64,000 bases of DNA from QHXM01 sp032160705 (GTDB lineage: Bacteria > Acidobacteriota > Blastocatellia > Pyrinomonadales > Pyrinomonadaceae): NCBI GenBank assembly GCA_032160705.1, contig JAVHVE010000003.1:1-64000 (forward strand), in the 5' to 3' direction. Shown here piece after piece: positions 16,392 through 26,088 of this stretch. A program made the translations under genes and the position numbers. Numbering within the stretch: position 1 is the stretch's first letter; each line of letters starts with the position of its first letter. Below the pieces are notes generated by a model. It did no database searches and had not been told where the DNA came from. It saw only the letters and a list, made by a program, of their open reading frames with translations.

Positions 16392-17606
16392 ATGACGATT
16401 GACGAACAACTCGCATATCTTCGCAAAGGAACAGTGGAAATCATCCGCGAGGAAGACCTGCGCGCCAAGCTTGAAAAGAGCGCGCGCAAGGGTGTGCCCC
16501 TGCGCGTCAAGTTGGGCGCAGACCCGACCGCGCCGGACATACATCTCGGCCACACGGTCGTCATCCGCAAGCTCCGTGCGTTTCAGGAACTCGGCCACAC
16601 GGTCATTTTTCTCATCGGCGATTTCACGGGGCTCATCGGCGACCCGTCGGGCAAGTCTGCGACGCGCCCGCAACTGACGCGCGAAGAGATTGCGAATAAC
16701 GCCGAAACCTACAAGGCGCAAATCTTCAAGCTGCTCGATCCTGACAAGACCGAAATCCGCTTCAACTCCGAGTGGATGGACAAGCTCGGCTCTGACGGCT
16801 TTATCCGTCTCGCTTCCCACATCACCGTCAAACAAATATTAGAGCGCGACGATTTCGCGAAGCGCATCAAGGAAGAGCGTCCCATCGCCTTGCACGAACT
16901 ACTCTACCCGCTGACGCAGGCTTACGATTCAGTCGCGCTTGCTGCGGACGTGGAACTCGGCGGCACAGATCAAAAATTCAATCTGCTGCTAGGCCGAAAT
17001 CTACAGCGCGAGTACGAGCAGGAAGCGCAGGTGTGCATCATCATGCCGTTGCTGGTGGGCACGGACGGTGTCCAGAAGATGTCCAAGTCGCTCGGCAATT
17101 ACATCGGCATCAACGAGCCGCCCGCCGAGATGTTCGGCAAGGTCATGTCCATCTCCGACGAATTGATGTGGCATTACTATGAGCTTTGCACAGACCTGCG
17201 CGCGGAAGAGATTGCTGCCCTGCGCGCAGCAGCGGAACGGGGCGAGCGCAACCCGCGCGACATCAAAGTTGAGCTGGCGAAGCGTATCATCACAGATTTT
17301 CATTCGGTCGAGGATGCGAGGAAAGCTGAAGAAGAGTTCAACCGCGTCTTCAAGCTCAAGGAAGTGCCAGAAGAAATCGAAATCCGCGAAGTAGAAGCGG
17401 GCGCATCGTGGCCGCTCCCGCATCTGCTATTTAAAATAGGACTCGCTGCGTCAGTCGCCGAAGCTCGACGATTGATCGAGCAAGGGGGCGTGCGAATTGG
17501 AGGTGTGCGTCAGACGGACACAGGCATTGTATTCAAAATAAACCCTGGCGAGGAGAGTCTTTTACAAGTCGGCAAGCGCCGCTTCTTGCGCGTGCGTGGC
17601 GCGTAG
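16392..17606 (+). CDS. tyrS: Tyrosyl-tRNA synthetase
   Basis: 404 residues. Class I motifs are His51-Leu-Gly-His54 (HIGH equivalent) and Lys229-Met-Ser-Lys-Ser233 (KMSKS). IGDFTGLIGDPSGKS and ADVELGGTDQKFNLL line the tyrosine site. The last 70 residues, with SVAEARRLIEQGGVRIGGVR, form an S4 RNA-binding domain that holds the tRNA. The sequence is of the long bacterial type with the KMSKS form. It is the ORF of one transcription unit; the SnoaL-like gene follows by 38 bp. No T-box leader is seen upstream. Confidence 0.95.
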   Translation: MTIDEQLAYLRKGTVEIIREEDLRAKLEKSARKGVPLRVKLGADPTAPDIHLGHTVVIRKLRAFQELGHTVIFLIGDFTGLIGDPSGKSATRPQLTREEIANNAETYKAQIFKLLDPDKTEIRFNSEWMDKLGSDGFIRLASHITVKQILERDDFAKRIKEERPIALHELLYPLTQAYDSVALAADVELGGTDQKFNLLLGRNLQREYEQEAQVCIIMPLLVGTDGVQKMSKSLGNYIGINEPPAEMFGKVMSISDELMWHYYELCTDLRAEEIAALRAAAERGERNPRDIKVELAKRIITDFHSVEDARKAEEEFNRVFKLKEVPEEIEIREVEAGASWPLPHLLFKIGLAASVAEARRLIEQGGVRIGGVRQTDTGIVFKINPGEESLLQVGKRRFLRVRGA

Positions 17607-17644
17607 CCTCAACGGAGTCCTCACTCTTGAGAAAGGAAACAGAT

Positions 17645-18067
17645 ATGTCAGAAGAAAACAGAGCTTTACTTCATCGCTGGTTTGAAGAGGTCTGGAACAA
17701 AGGTCGCGCGGAAGCCATTGACGAAATGTTTGCCGAAGACGGCATCGCCAATGGTCTCGCGGATGAAAGAGGCAACCCCTTGCGCGGCCCGGCCAATTTC
17801 AAAGCTTTCCATCAAAAGTTTCGCAACGCTTTTCCCGACATCGAAGTGATTGTCGAAGACACCGTGGTGGAAGGCGACAAGGTGGCGGGTCGTTGTGTCG
17901 TGCGCGGAAAGCATCAGGGAGATAGCCTCGGATTCGCAGCGACGCAACAGCCAATCGAAATTACCGGCATCACCATCGCGCGCATCAAGGATGGCAAGAT
18001 CGTCGAAGCCTGGAACAACTTTGACTTCATGGCCATGTTTCAGCAAATCGGCGCGATCAAGATGTAG
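17645..18067 (+). CDS. SnoaL-like ester cyclase/polyketide-cyclase family protein
   Basis: 140 residues. ALLHRWFEEVWNKGRAEAID, then GLADERGNPLRGPANFKAFH and FRNAFPDIEVIVEDTVVEGD make the cone-shaped SnoaL/NTF2 fold. The end AWNNFDFMAMFQQIGAIKM is typical of the ester-cyclase subgroup. The substrate is unknown; such proteins often act on lipophilic metabolites. The start is ATG 17645 with AAAGGAAAC upstream; a TTG at 17627 is less likely. It may be co-transcribed with tyrS. Confidence 0.85.
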   Translation: MSEENRALLHRWFEEVWNKGRAEAIDEMFAEDGIANGLADERGNPLRGPANFKAFHQKFRNAFPDIEVIVEDTVVEGDKVAGRCVVRGKHQGDSLGFAATQQPIEITGITIARIKDGKIVEAWNNFDFMAMFQQIGAIKM

Positions 18068-18139
18068 CCGCTCATGCGGGTCGCATTTTTCAATGCTTCG
18101 GCAAGAGGCCTGCGCGCTCGCTAAACAATTAAGTCATTA

Positions 18140-18958
18140 ATGTCGGCTGCCATCACCAACGAAGAGACTCTCATCATCGAGACGCCGGAGCGTGTGCCCT
18201 TGCACTTCGCCCTGGCCTCGATTGGCAATCGCTTTCTGGCGTGCGCGTTCGACCATGCGTTGCAGACGATTCTCATCGTGCTGCTCTATATCAGCTTCAC
18301 CCTCGTCGGCAACATGCTCGACTTTGGTGGTCTCAAGAATGCGCCGAAGTGGGCGCTCGCGCTGCTCATCCTCTTAGGGTTCATCATCTGGTCGAGCTAT
18401 TTCGTCATCTTCGAGTGGCTGTGGAACGGGCAGACGCCTGGCAAGCGCTGGTTGAAGCTGCGCGTCATCCGCGAAGACGGGCGACCCATCACTTTCTGGG
18501 AAGCGGCTGTACGCAATCTCCTGCGCATCTTCGACATCATGCCGTTTCCCTTCTACTCCATCGGTCTCATCTCTGTCTTCGTCAGCACACGCGATCAGCG
18601 TGTCGGCGATCTCGTGGCCGGGAGTGTGGTGGTGCGTGAGCGCGAAACGGAAGCGCCGACTTTCAGCCAGGTCTTCAATGCTCCCGTCTCCGATACGGCG
18701 CTGCGCCGCTCGTTCAAGCCCGTCGAGTTTACGGCGGAGATTAATTCCGTCACCGAACGCGAAATCGAGGTCGTTGAAACATACCTGCGTCGCCGCTGGG
18801 ACTTGCCCGACCAGGCACGCATGTGGATGGCCTGGCGCGTGGCGATGCCTCTCCTGTACAAGCTGCGCCCCGGCTATGATCTGGCAACTTTCACCTACGA
18901 AGGTTTTCTGGAAGAACTCCTGCACCGCTATCGTGCTACACACAGGTTCACCAGTTAG
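18140..18958 (+). CDS. RDD family membrane protein
   Basis: 272 residues. RFLACAFDHALQTILIVLL with the Arg/Asp pair opens the RDD domain, followed by hydrophobic helices (ALALLILLGFIIWSSYFVIF) and NGQTPGKRWLKLRVI, the diagnostic turn. VSTRDQRVGDLVAGSVVV ends the domain. A cytoplasmic C-terminal part of about 90 residues (from RSFKPVEFTAEINSVTEREI) contains Arg-rich helices. RDD proteins are thought to be membrane transporters or partners; the role is not established. It faces the S41 protease across a terminator hairpin. Confidence 0.85.
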   Translation: MSAAITNEETLIIETPERVPLHFALASIGNRFLACAFDHALQTILIVLLYISFTLVGNMLDFGGLKNAPKWALALLILLGFIIWSSYFVIFEWLWNGQTPGKRWLKLRVIREDGRPITFWEAAVRNLLRIFDIMPFPFYSIGLISVFVSTRDQRVGDLVAGSVVVRERETEAPTFSQVFNAPVSDTALRRSFKPVEFTAEINSVTEREIEVVETYLRRRWDLPDQARMWMAWRVAMPLLYKLRPGYDLATFTYEGFLEELLHRYRATHRFTS

Positions 18959-19019
18959 CTATTGCAGGTAGTGTCGCTCCACTTGATCGATAGCGTCGGA
19001 ATCGTTGTCGTAAAACCGA

Positions 19020-19053
19020 AGCGGGCGCTGTGCCGAAAGACACCACGCCCGCT
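19020..19053. terminator. Bidirectional terminator hairpin
   Basis: AGCGGGCG at 19020-19027 pairs with CGCCCGCT at 19046-19053, with a loop that has further partial pairing (GTG/CAC). TTGATTTT follows on the plus strand. It sits between the convergent RDD and S41 genes. Confidence 0.6.
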
Positions 19054-19093
19054 CTTGATTTTCAATGACGGTTTTTAACGGCTGCTTATTCCG

Positions 19094-20419
19094 CTACTTT
19101 TTCCACTGAACGGGAAAGAACTGGCCAGCCTTCTCCGGCGCGATCTTCACCCCGGCCAGTGAGGCCGCGTGAGAGAGAACCGGATCAAGACCCGCCGCCA
19201 TGTCTTTCGCGCTTGCTGTCATGCGCTCGTCCGGGGTGACGCCCGCGCCTTCAAGGCTCTTGCCGTCACTCATTATCAAATCAGCGTCGGTCACCTGTGC
19301 GGCATAATAAACGACCGTGTCGGCTCCCAGTTGGAGCGGCGAAGTTATCGCTCTCATCACCGCGCCCGCCGTATTGTCGCCAATCACGGTGCCGCGCTTT
19401 TCCATCTGAATGATCCGCGCGAAGATTTCCGATGAAGAGGCTGACTCGCTATCAACCAAGACAATCAGCCGACCCTTGTAACTGCTCCCACCGCGCGTAC
19501 TGGCGACCAGTGGCTTCGTTTCCTTCCGCCTCTTAATATCACCGACTTTTACATCCTTATCGAAAAAGTAGCCGATGAGACGCAGCAATGTTTGCTCAGC
19601 ACCACCGCCATTGCCACGGAGATCGAGGATGAGAGCTTTGCTATCTTTCGCTTTGCCCATCATCTCATCCACCGTTTCGGAGGCACCGAATTGAGGCATC
19701 TTCCAGATAAAGAGTTCTTTATTATCACCGGCAGAGATATGGCGATGCTCATACAGACGCGACTCATTTTCTGCCTGTCTGATTAAGTCAAAGTAATCTT
19801 GGCCAGCATCCATGAAGGTAAGATTGAGGAATCGTTTGCCTTCCTTAGTCTTCGCAAGCACGTCGAGCTGGCGCGGCTGGTCATCAGGACTTTGCACGAC
19901 CACGCGCATACCGGGCTGAGGCCGCAATGTGTAATAGAGATACTGCAACTTCCACAGAATATCGCGTGTCGGCTGGTATCCATCAACTGAGATCACTTGA
20001 TCTCCGACTTTGAGTCCTTTGGCTTCGGCGTCGCTACGGGGCTTGATGGCTGTGACGTAACACTTATCGCCGATCATCTGCATCTGCCACCCGTATTCCA
20101 CGCTAACTGCTCGCTCGGGCGGGATGAAGAAAGTGTGTGAATCGTTAAGGTCAAGGACGGCCTGTGCGATGATGGCGAACACCTGACCGAGAGACGTGGA
20201 CTGCTTAATCTTATCTCCGGCGGCCTTGAAGCGCGCATCTATATCCACCCCGTGAAAGGTCGGATCATAATAATTCTTTTTGATCTCATTTTTCACACTG
20301 TTAAGCATGACGCCCGCACGGTCACGCTCAAGAGCGCCAAATTGCTGGGCGTGCGAAAGCTGCAAACTGCCGCACATCAGCAGACCAAAGAGAGCAATAA
20401 ACGTCAGCGAGTGGCGCAC
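19094..20419 (-). CDS. S41-family C-terminal processing peptidase, secreted
   Basis: 441 residues from the GTG at 20419. A signal peptide begins VRHSLTFIALFGLLMC and ends near SHAQ. Next comes an N-terminal helical domain (VKNEIKKNYYDPTFHGVDID), a PDZ domain (IKPRSDAEAKGLKVGDQVIS) and the S41 protease core with LILDLRGNGGG and the nucleophile region VDSESASSSEIFA. RGTVIGDNTAGAVM follows. It acts in the periplasm on unfolded or tail-tagged proteins. The frame is open to 20584, but only the GTG places the signal peptide at the N-terminus; AAGGG lies upstream. The start is therefore inferred. Confidence 0.85.
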   Translation of the reverse strand: MRHSLTFIALFGLLMCGSLQLSHAQQFGALERDRAGVMLNSVKNEIKKNYYDPTFHGVDIDARFKAAGDKIKQSTSLGQVFAIIAQAVLDLNDSHTFFIPPERAVSVEYGWQMQMIGDKCYVTAIKPRSDAEAKGLKVGDQVISVDGYQPTRDILWKLQYLYYTLRPQPGMRVVVQSPDDQPRQLDVLAKTKEGKRFLNLTFMDAGQDYFDLIRQAENESRLYEHRHISAGDNKELFIWKMPQFGASETVDEMMGKAKDSKALILDLRGNGGGAEQTLLRLIGYFFDKDVKVGDIKRRKETKPLVASTRGGSSYKGRLIVLVDSESASSSEIFARIIQMEKRGTVIGDNTAGAVMRAITSPLQLGADTVVYYAAQVTDADLIMSDGKSLEGAGVTPDERMTASAKDMAAGLDPVLSHAASLAGVKIAPEKAGQFFPVQWKK

Positions 20420-20933
20420 AGGGGGACGCCCTTGTGGGGAACTTCCGAATATTGTGAGATGTCTCCTTATATTTCTATTGAAGAATTGGCATGTCCCGCA
20501 ATTGTCTATTGCCTGAAGAGCCGCAATGACTCTCAAGGCAATCTCTAACACCTGGGGTTCGCAACCCCCAGTGATCTTCGGCACCTAAGCACGGCGCTGC
20601 CAATTGAAACCGGGACACTGCGGACAAGTTATTATTATTGGGGGGTTCCCGCTGGTTCTTACTTCTTAGCTGAGGTCTGAAGCGGCTTCGAGGCCGGGAA
20701 GGACAACTGCTAAAGCGCGCAGATATTGCCACAACCAACCACCAAAATGCAAGGCGACAGCCAAGCTCTCAAATTTCCCATCAAAGCCCTCAATCTAAGG
20801 GCGAGGAAGAATGGTCAGAAACACGCGCTTTGCAGAGCAAAAACGTCTAATTGACCCGCTCACCAATCGTCTGCTACTCTTTTCTGTTTCCAACGTTGGT
20901 CAGTATTTCTACCATCGAAAGGGCAATTGAAAA
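20420..20933. other. Intergenic region between the divergent S41 and thiolase genes
   Basis: No convincing gene. A small perfect palindrome (CTGGGGTTCGCAACCCCCAG, 20552-20571) is present; part of the region is an open but unsupported upstream extension of the S41 frame. Promoters for both genes are expected here but I cannot point to clear boxes. AAAGGG lies just before the thiolase ATG. Confidence 0.4.
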
Positions 20934-22115
20934 ATGTCTCGTGATGTTTTTATTCTGGGCGGCAAACGGACGCCGATGGGCGAGTATGTCGGCGCGCTCA
21001 AAGATATATCGGCGATTGATCTGGGCGCGATTGCGGCACGCGGCGCATTGGAAGCGACAAAAGTTTCCGCCGATGAAATAGATCACACCGTTATCGGCAA
21101 TGCGCTGCAAACTTCGGGCGACGCGATTTACGGCGCGCGCCACGTAGCTTTGAAAGCGGGCGTGCCCGTTGATCGTCCCGCGCTGACTGTCAATCGTCTG
21201 TGCGGCAGCGGCATTCAATCAATCATTTCGGGCGCGCAGATGATTCAATTAGGTGAAGCCAAGACCGCACTCGTTGGCGGCATGGAATCAATGTCGCAAG
21301 CCCCGCACGTCATCAGGGGCGCGCGCTCAGGCTTCGCTCTCGGACAGGGCAAGTTGGAAGACAGCTTGATGGTCGCGCTCCTTGATACCTACTGCAACAT
21401 CCCGATGGCGGGCACGGCTGAGAATCTTGCGCGCCGCCACGAAATCTCACGCGAGGAGCAGGACAAGTACGCGTTGCGGTCGCAAGTGGAAGCCAAGCGT
21501 GCTTTAGATGCCGGAGTCTTCGCGGAAGAGATCGTGCCTGTCGAAATCAAGACCCGCAAGGGAACGGACATCTTCGCGCAGGACGATCACCTGCGCCCTG
21601 ACACCACGCTTGAGGGGCTGGCGAAACTTCGTCCTGCATTCAGCAAAGACGGTTTTGTCACGGCGGGCAATGCTTCCGGCATCGTTGACGGCGCAGCGGC
21701 ACTAGTCATCGCAGGCGAGGAGTTTGTCAAAGCGCGCGACCTCAAACCGCTGGGACGCATCGTGAGCTGGGCTTATGCCGGAGTCGAACCTGAAATCATG
21801 GGCATCGGGCCTGTGCCCGCGACTCGCCTGGCTCTGGAGAAGGCCGGATTGAAACTCGAAGAGATTGATCTCATCGAAGTCAACGAAGCTTTCGCGGCGC
21901 AGTATCTCGCCGTTGAGAAAGAACTGGGTCTTGACCGCTCGCTGACAAACGTCAACGGCGGCGCAATCGCGCTCGGCCACCCGCTCGGCGCTTCCGGGAC
22001 GCGGCTCGTTCTGACAATGCTCAACGAACTCAGACGGCGCGAACGTCGCTACGGGCTGGCAACCGCCTGCATCGGCGGCGGCCAGGGCATCGCCATCATC
22101 TGCGAGAGGGTGTAA
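20934..22115 (+). CDS. Acetyl-CoA C-acetyltransferase (thiolase)
   Basis: 393 residues, the usual length. The acyl-accepting Cys90 is in VNRLCGSG, the catalytic His349 in ALGHPLGASG and the second Cys379 in ACIGGGQG. GGMESMSQAP and EVNEAFAAQYLAVE are other thiolase signatures. It condenses two acetyl-CoA to acetoacetyl-CoA or works in the reverse degradative direction; context does not decide. No other fatty-acid or PHB genes are adjacent. A heptad element (B1) ending in a T-run follows and may act as its terminator. Confidence 0.92.
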   Translation: MSRDVFILGGKRTPMGEYVGALKDISAIDLGAIAARGALEATKVSADEIDHTVIGNALQTSGDAIYGARHVALKAGVPVDRPALTVNRLCGSGIQSIISGAQMIQLGEAKTALVGGMESMSQAPHVIRGARSGFALGQGKLEDSLMVALLDTYCNIPMAGTAENLARRHEISREEQDKYALRSQVEAKRALDAGVFAEEIVPVEIKTRKGTDIFAQDDHLRPDTTLEGLAKLRPAFSKDGFVTAGNASGIVDGAAALVIAGEEFVKARDLKPLGRIVSWAYAGVEPEIMGIGPVPATRLALEKAGLKLEEIDLIEVNEAFAAQYLAVEKELGLDRSLTNVNGGAIALGHPLGASGTRLVLTMLNELRRRERRYGLATACIGGGQGIAIICERV

Positions 22116-22234
22116 AAGCCGTGACAGGTGACAGGTGACAAGATTAAAGCCTTGTTCTTTCCCATCACTTGTCACCTGTCACCTGTCACCTGTCACGATT
22201 CTTCCCTGTCACCTGTCCCCCGTCACGGCTTTTT
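22114..22234. repeat. Heptad inverted repeat, family B (element B1)
   Basis: Left arm GTGACAGGTGACAGGTGACA (7-mer GTGACAG); right arm CACCTGTCACCTGTCACCTG repeated. AAAAGCCGTGAC at the left end pairs with GTCACGGCTTTTT at the right end, so the whole also has terminator form with a T-run. The loop AGATTAAAGCCTTGTTCTTT is the reverse complement of the loop in B2, apart from a few changes. Confidence 0.92.
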
Positions 22235-22672
22235 CCCGTTTCTCATATAAAAATCCAAAAATTTGAGTGTGCGTTTGTCTGCCGCCGACTGGCTTTTTAG
22301 TGTAATCCCTATTAAATCATATCCTTATGTCAGGCCGAGATTTCTTTCCCTCTCCCGGCATAGCTTTTGCCGCAACGCATGAGTTGCGTTTTCGCACACC
22401 GAAGCTTTGAATTCAGCCTGAAGCGCCTTGAGCAGAAAGACCACTGATTTAACAGGCCGCTCACTCACGCGACAGACTTGCGTAAATGACTTCCGGCATG
22501 ATAGAAAGTTGCTTCTACACTAGGTGTTATCAAGCGTTTGATGTCACGCCTCTTGAAATCAGCAGTTCTAAAATGTTTTCGTCATCCAAGGTAGCTCTCC
22601 GCGCCTGCCCGGCTAGTGCGCGGCTTAACAACTTCAACTCTCATCAAATCGCTCTTGAAGGAGTTCCCCAGC
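22235..22672. other. Long leader/intergenic region before the TonB receptor
   Basis: About 440 bases with no supported gene. No clear -35/-10 pair, riboswitch or hairpin stands out. GAAGGAG at about 22657 is the ribosome-binding site of the receptor gene. The length suggests a regulated leader, which is inference. Confidence 0.35.
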
Positions 22673-25600
22673 ATGCATAAATTCTTTCGACTCTCTATTG
22701 CCACGCTCCTCGTTTTTGCGCTGAGCGCGCTGGCCTTTGCCCAGTCCACCACGACGGGCGCTATCGGCATTACGGTTACTGACCCGCAGGGCGCGGTCGT
22801 GCCGAATGCCAACGTAGTAGTTCGCAACGTTGAAACCAACAAAGAAGAAACGGTCACCACCGATGATGAAGGTCGCGCCCGCGTCGTCAACCTTCAGCCC
22901 GGTAATTACAGTGTGACGATCAATGCGTCGGGCTTCGGCGCTTACACTCAGGATAAGGTCGTGGTCGAAGTTGGCCGCGTCACTTCTATTGACTCTCCGC
23001 TGACGATTGGTGGCCAGACGGCCAATGTCGAGGTGACATCTGAAGCGCCGGTCATTAATACGTCGCAGCAGGATTTCTCCACCAACGTCAATCAGACCTC
23101 GATCAACGAGCTTCCCATCAACGGGCGTCGCGCCTCTAATTTCGTGTTGCTGACGCCGGGCGTGGTGCCTGACGGCAACTTCGGTCTGATTAGTTTTCGC
23201 GGTATCTCCGGCTTGCTTAACAACAACACGGTGGACGGCGGCGACAACAATAATGCTTTCTACTCGGAAGAGCGCGGGCGCACGCGCATCAGCTATGTCG
23301 TCAGCCAGGCTTCCATCCGTGAGTTTCAGGTTAATACCTCGAACTATTCCGCCGAATACGGGCGCGCTGCGGGGGGCGTCATTAATACCGTCACCCAGAG
23401 CGGAACTAACGACTTCCACGGCAGCCTTTTCTATTACCTGCGCGACAACAAATTGGGTGCGACTAACCCGACGACAACCCGCACGGTCTTGGTCAATGGC
23501 GTCGGCGTCCCGCAAACTTTCAAGCCCGTAGATGTTCGCAAACAGTTTGGTGGCTCGGTCGGTGGTCGCATCGTCAAGGACAAACTCTTCTTCTTCTTTA
23601 CCTATGACGAGCAGAGGAGAAACTTCCCCGGCGCAGCGGTCTTCCCCACTGCCACCTATCTCAATCTCAGCACTGCCGATAGAACTACGCTCAAGTCGCG
23701 TTCAGCGCTCATCACGGATGCGCGGATTGACAACGCTCTGAGTTTCCTGGCCGGTTTGACCGGCCCCGTGCCGCGCACGCAAAATCAGCGCATCTTCTTC
23801 CCCAAGATTGATTGGGTGGTTAACAACAGCAACACCTTTACGGCGTCATACAACCGGATGCGCTCTCAGTCCCCTTCGGGAATTGAGACGCAGCCGACGA
23901 CCACTAAAGGCATCGCTACCTTTGGCGACGATTTTGTGCAAACAGACAGCTTCAATTTACGTCTGACCTCGACCATTACGCCGACGATTTTGAATGAAGC
24001 GCGTTTCCAGTATGGGCGCGATAATTTATTCGCTTCCAGCAATGACCCCTCGGCAGGAGAAGCGCTCCTGGCTACGGGTATCGGTGGGCGTCCGCCGCAA
24101 ATCGGCGTCAACGGCTTTACGTTTGGTAAGCAGGATTTCCTTGAACGATACTCCAACCCGGATGAAAAGCGTTGGCAGTATGCCGATACGATGACGGTTT
24201 CACGCGGTATGCATACCTTCAAGTTCGGGGGAGACGTTAATCGCGTTAACGACCTGCTGGATAACCTGAGGCTCGAAGGCGGCAGTTACAATTACAGCAA
24301 CCTCGGCGATTTTATCGTTGATTACGCCAACCGCGCAGGGTCGGGGGATTTGAGAACTGCCGGTAACGTCCAGTGCTTTACTAATACTCTTGCAAGAGCT
24401 GTCTTGAGGGCTGGACAGTGTTACACCAGCAACTTCCAGCAAGCATTCGGCCCGACTGCCTTCGCAATTAAGACCACCGACTACAACCTGTTCCTTCAGG
24501 ATGACATCCGTGTCACCCGGCGCTTGACCGTCAATCTCGGCATGCGCTACGAGTACGAGAAGTTGCCTGACCCGCAGATTCCCAGCGCGCTGACGAATCT
24601 GACAGGTCAAATCGTCGGGCCGGAGCAGACGAAACGACTGCCCTCTGACAAAAACAACTTCGGACCGCGTTTTGGTTTCGCCTACGACATTATGGGCGAT
24701 GGCAAAACATCCGTTCGCGGTGGCTATGGCATCTACTACGGTCGAATCATTAATTCGACGATCATCAATGCCATTAACAATACGGGTGTGGCCGAATCAC
24801 AGCGGGTCTTCTCGCTTGCTGCGACGGCTGCTGGTGCGCCGGTTTTCCCGAACGTCTTCGCCGCCGCGCCCGCCTTAACTGTTGGTGCGCCCAACATCGT
24901 CGTGTTTTCGGGGAAGATGGCTAATCCGCAGATTCACCAGGCGGACGTGGTCTTTGAAAGAGAGATTCTTCCTAACACTGTGGTCTCCGTATCTTTTCTG
25001 GTCAGTCTTGGGCGCAGGCTTCCGACCTTTACGGATCGCAACCTGCCCGCTCCGGTCTCCAGAACCTTTCCGTTCATCAATGGAGGTCCGCTCGACGGCC
25101 AGAGTATTACGGTTCCCTTCTTTACGGGAGCCAGGCCGGACACCAGATTCGGCGCAATTACGGAGATTACCAGCGAAATCAAGTCGGAGTATGAGGCGAT
25201 TGTGTTGCAGGCCAACCGTCGTATGTCGAAGGGATTACAATTCCAGATCAATTACACTCGCTCCAGAACAACGGACACCGGGCAGAATTCGGCGACCTTT
25301 ACGTTTACCAACGGCCCGCTCAATCCTTTTGATCTCAGTCTGGAGCCCGGACGGTCGAATTTAGATATTCCGCATCGCTTCGTGGCGAGCGCGGTCTGGA
25401 CGCCGGGAGTACCGTTCGGATTGGAAAATAGCAAAGCAGGTAAGGCGATCTTTGGAGGATTCACCATTTCGCCTATCGTCCTGGTTCAATCCGGCACCGC
25501 CTATTCGGGGAACATCAGCGGATTCGGGCCAAGCTCGGTTGCCGGTGGTATTACCGGTTCGGGAGCACTTGGACGCATTCCTGGACTTTTCGAGCGCAAT

Positions 25601-25870
25601 GCTTTCCGTCAACCCAAGATCGTCAACGTTGACCTGCGGCTTTCCCGTCGTTTCCGCTTTACCGAATCAATGAACCTTGAGTTTCTGGCCGAAGCCTTCA
25701 ACCTCTTCAACCGCTATCAGGTGACGAGCGTCAATACCACTCTCTACACCTTCTCCGGTTCAAACCTGAGCTTTACTCCTAATGGTCCGAACTTCGGAGT
25801 GCCCAGTGGAACAGGTAATTCGCTTTATCGTGAGCGTCAGATACAATTCGCTCTCCGCTTCCAGTTCTAA
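22673..25870 (+). CDS. Oar-like TonB-dependent receptor with carboxypeptidase-regulatory domain
   Basis: 1065 residues. The signal peptide (FFRLSIATLLVFALSALAFA) ends near residue 22. Next comes a beta-sandwich CarboxypepD_reg-like domain of about 85 residues (GAIGITVTDPQGAVVPNANV). The plug follows, with NELPINGRRASNFVLLTPGV, and then a long barrel with many Asn/Gly turns (YGRAAGGVINTVTQSGTNDF). The last strand ends RERQIQFALRFQF with terminal Phe, as outer-membrane proteins do. This architecture is abundant in Acidobacteriota and in Oar of Myxococcus. It probably imports oligosaccharides or other large ligands; the ligand is unknown. The start is ATG 22673 with GAAGGAG upstream. A terminator follows. 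Confidence 0.9.
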   Translation: MHKFFRLSIATLLVFALSALAFAQSTTTGAIGITVTDPQGAVVPNANVVVRNVETNKEETVTTDDEGRARVVNLQPGNYSVTINASGFGAYTQDKVVVEVGRVTSIDSPLTIGGQTANVEVTSEAPVINTSQQDFSTNVNQTSINELPINGRRASNFVLLTPGVVPDGNFGLISFRGISGLLNNNTVDGGDNNNAFYSEERGRTRISYVVSQASIREFQVNTSNYSAEYGRAAGGVINTVTQSGTNDFHGSLFYYLRDNKLGATNPTTTRTVLVNGVGVPQTFKPVDVRKQFGGSVGGRIVKDKLFFFFTYDEQRRNFPGAAVFPTATYLNLSTADRTTLKSRSALITDARIDNALSFLAGLTGPVPRTQNQRIFFPKIDWVVNNSNTFTASYNRMRSQSPSGIETQPTTTKGIATFGDDFVQTDSFNLRLTSTITPTILNEARFQYGRDNLFASSNDPSAGEALLATGIGGRPPQIGVNGFTFGKQDFLERYSNPDEKRWQYADTMTVSRGMHTFKFGGDVNRVNDLLDNLRLEGGSYNYSNLGDFIVDYANRAGSGDLRTAGNVQCFTNTLARAVLRAGQCYTSNFQQAFGPTAFAIKTTDYNLFLQDDIRVTRRLTVNLGMRYEYEKLPDPQIPSALTNLTGQIVGPEQTKRLPSDKNNFGPRFGFAYDIMGDGKTSVRGGYGIYYGRIINSTIINAINNTGVAESQRVFSLAATAAGAPVFPNVFAAAPALTVGAPNIVVFSGKMANPQIHQADVVFEREILPNTVVSVSFLVSLGRRLPTFTDRNLPAPVSRTFPFINGGPLDGQSITVPFFTGARPDTRFGAITEITSEIKSEYEAIVLQANRRMSKGLQFQINYTRSRTTDTGQNSATFTFTNGPLNPFDLSLEPGRSNLDIPHRFVASAVWTPGVPFGLENSKAGKAIFGGFTISPIVLVQSGTAYSGNISGFGPSSVAGGITGSGALGRIPGLFERNAFRQPKIVNVDLRLSRRFRFTESMNLEFLAEAFNLFNRYQVTSVNTTLYTFSGSNLSFTPNGPNFGVPSGTGNSLYRERQIQFALRFQF

Positions 25871-25896
25871 CGGGAAGTAAAAACGGCAAAGCTCAA

Positions 25897-25928
25897 AGGG
25901 TGCGCTTTTATTAATAAAAGCGCACCCT
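25897..25928 (+). terminator. Rho-independent terminator after the TonB receptor
   Basis: AGGGTGCGCTTTTATT pairs perfectly with AATAAAAGCGCACCCT, a 16-bp arm palindrome with no separate loop, followed by CTTTGTTT. It lies 27 bases after the receptor stop codon. Confidence 0.85.
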
Positions 25929-26088
25929 CTTTGTTTCTGCTGACTAAGGGGGGCAGACCCTTTGCCGGGAGCCGTTTCTTCGTCAGTGGAGAAAATTCCC
26001 CCCACTTGCGCCTGGTTTCTGCTAAGATAATCCTGCCCCGCGGGCGCTATGGCTTCTCGCAACCGCCCCGACAGCTTCCACCTTGTTG

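Noticed and set aside
20420..20584. Extended N-terminus of the S41 protease
   Set aside because: It would place the signal peptide inside the protein.
22634..23515. 293-residue minus-strand frame in the TonB receptor
   Set aside because: Antisense shadow of the receptor gene; composition is rich in Arg/His/Asp and no family is seen.
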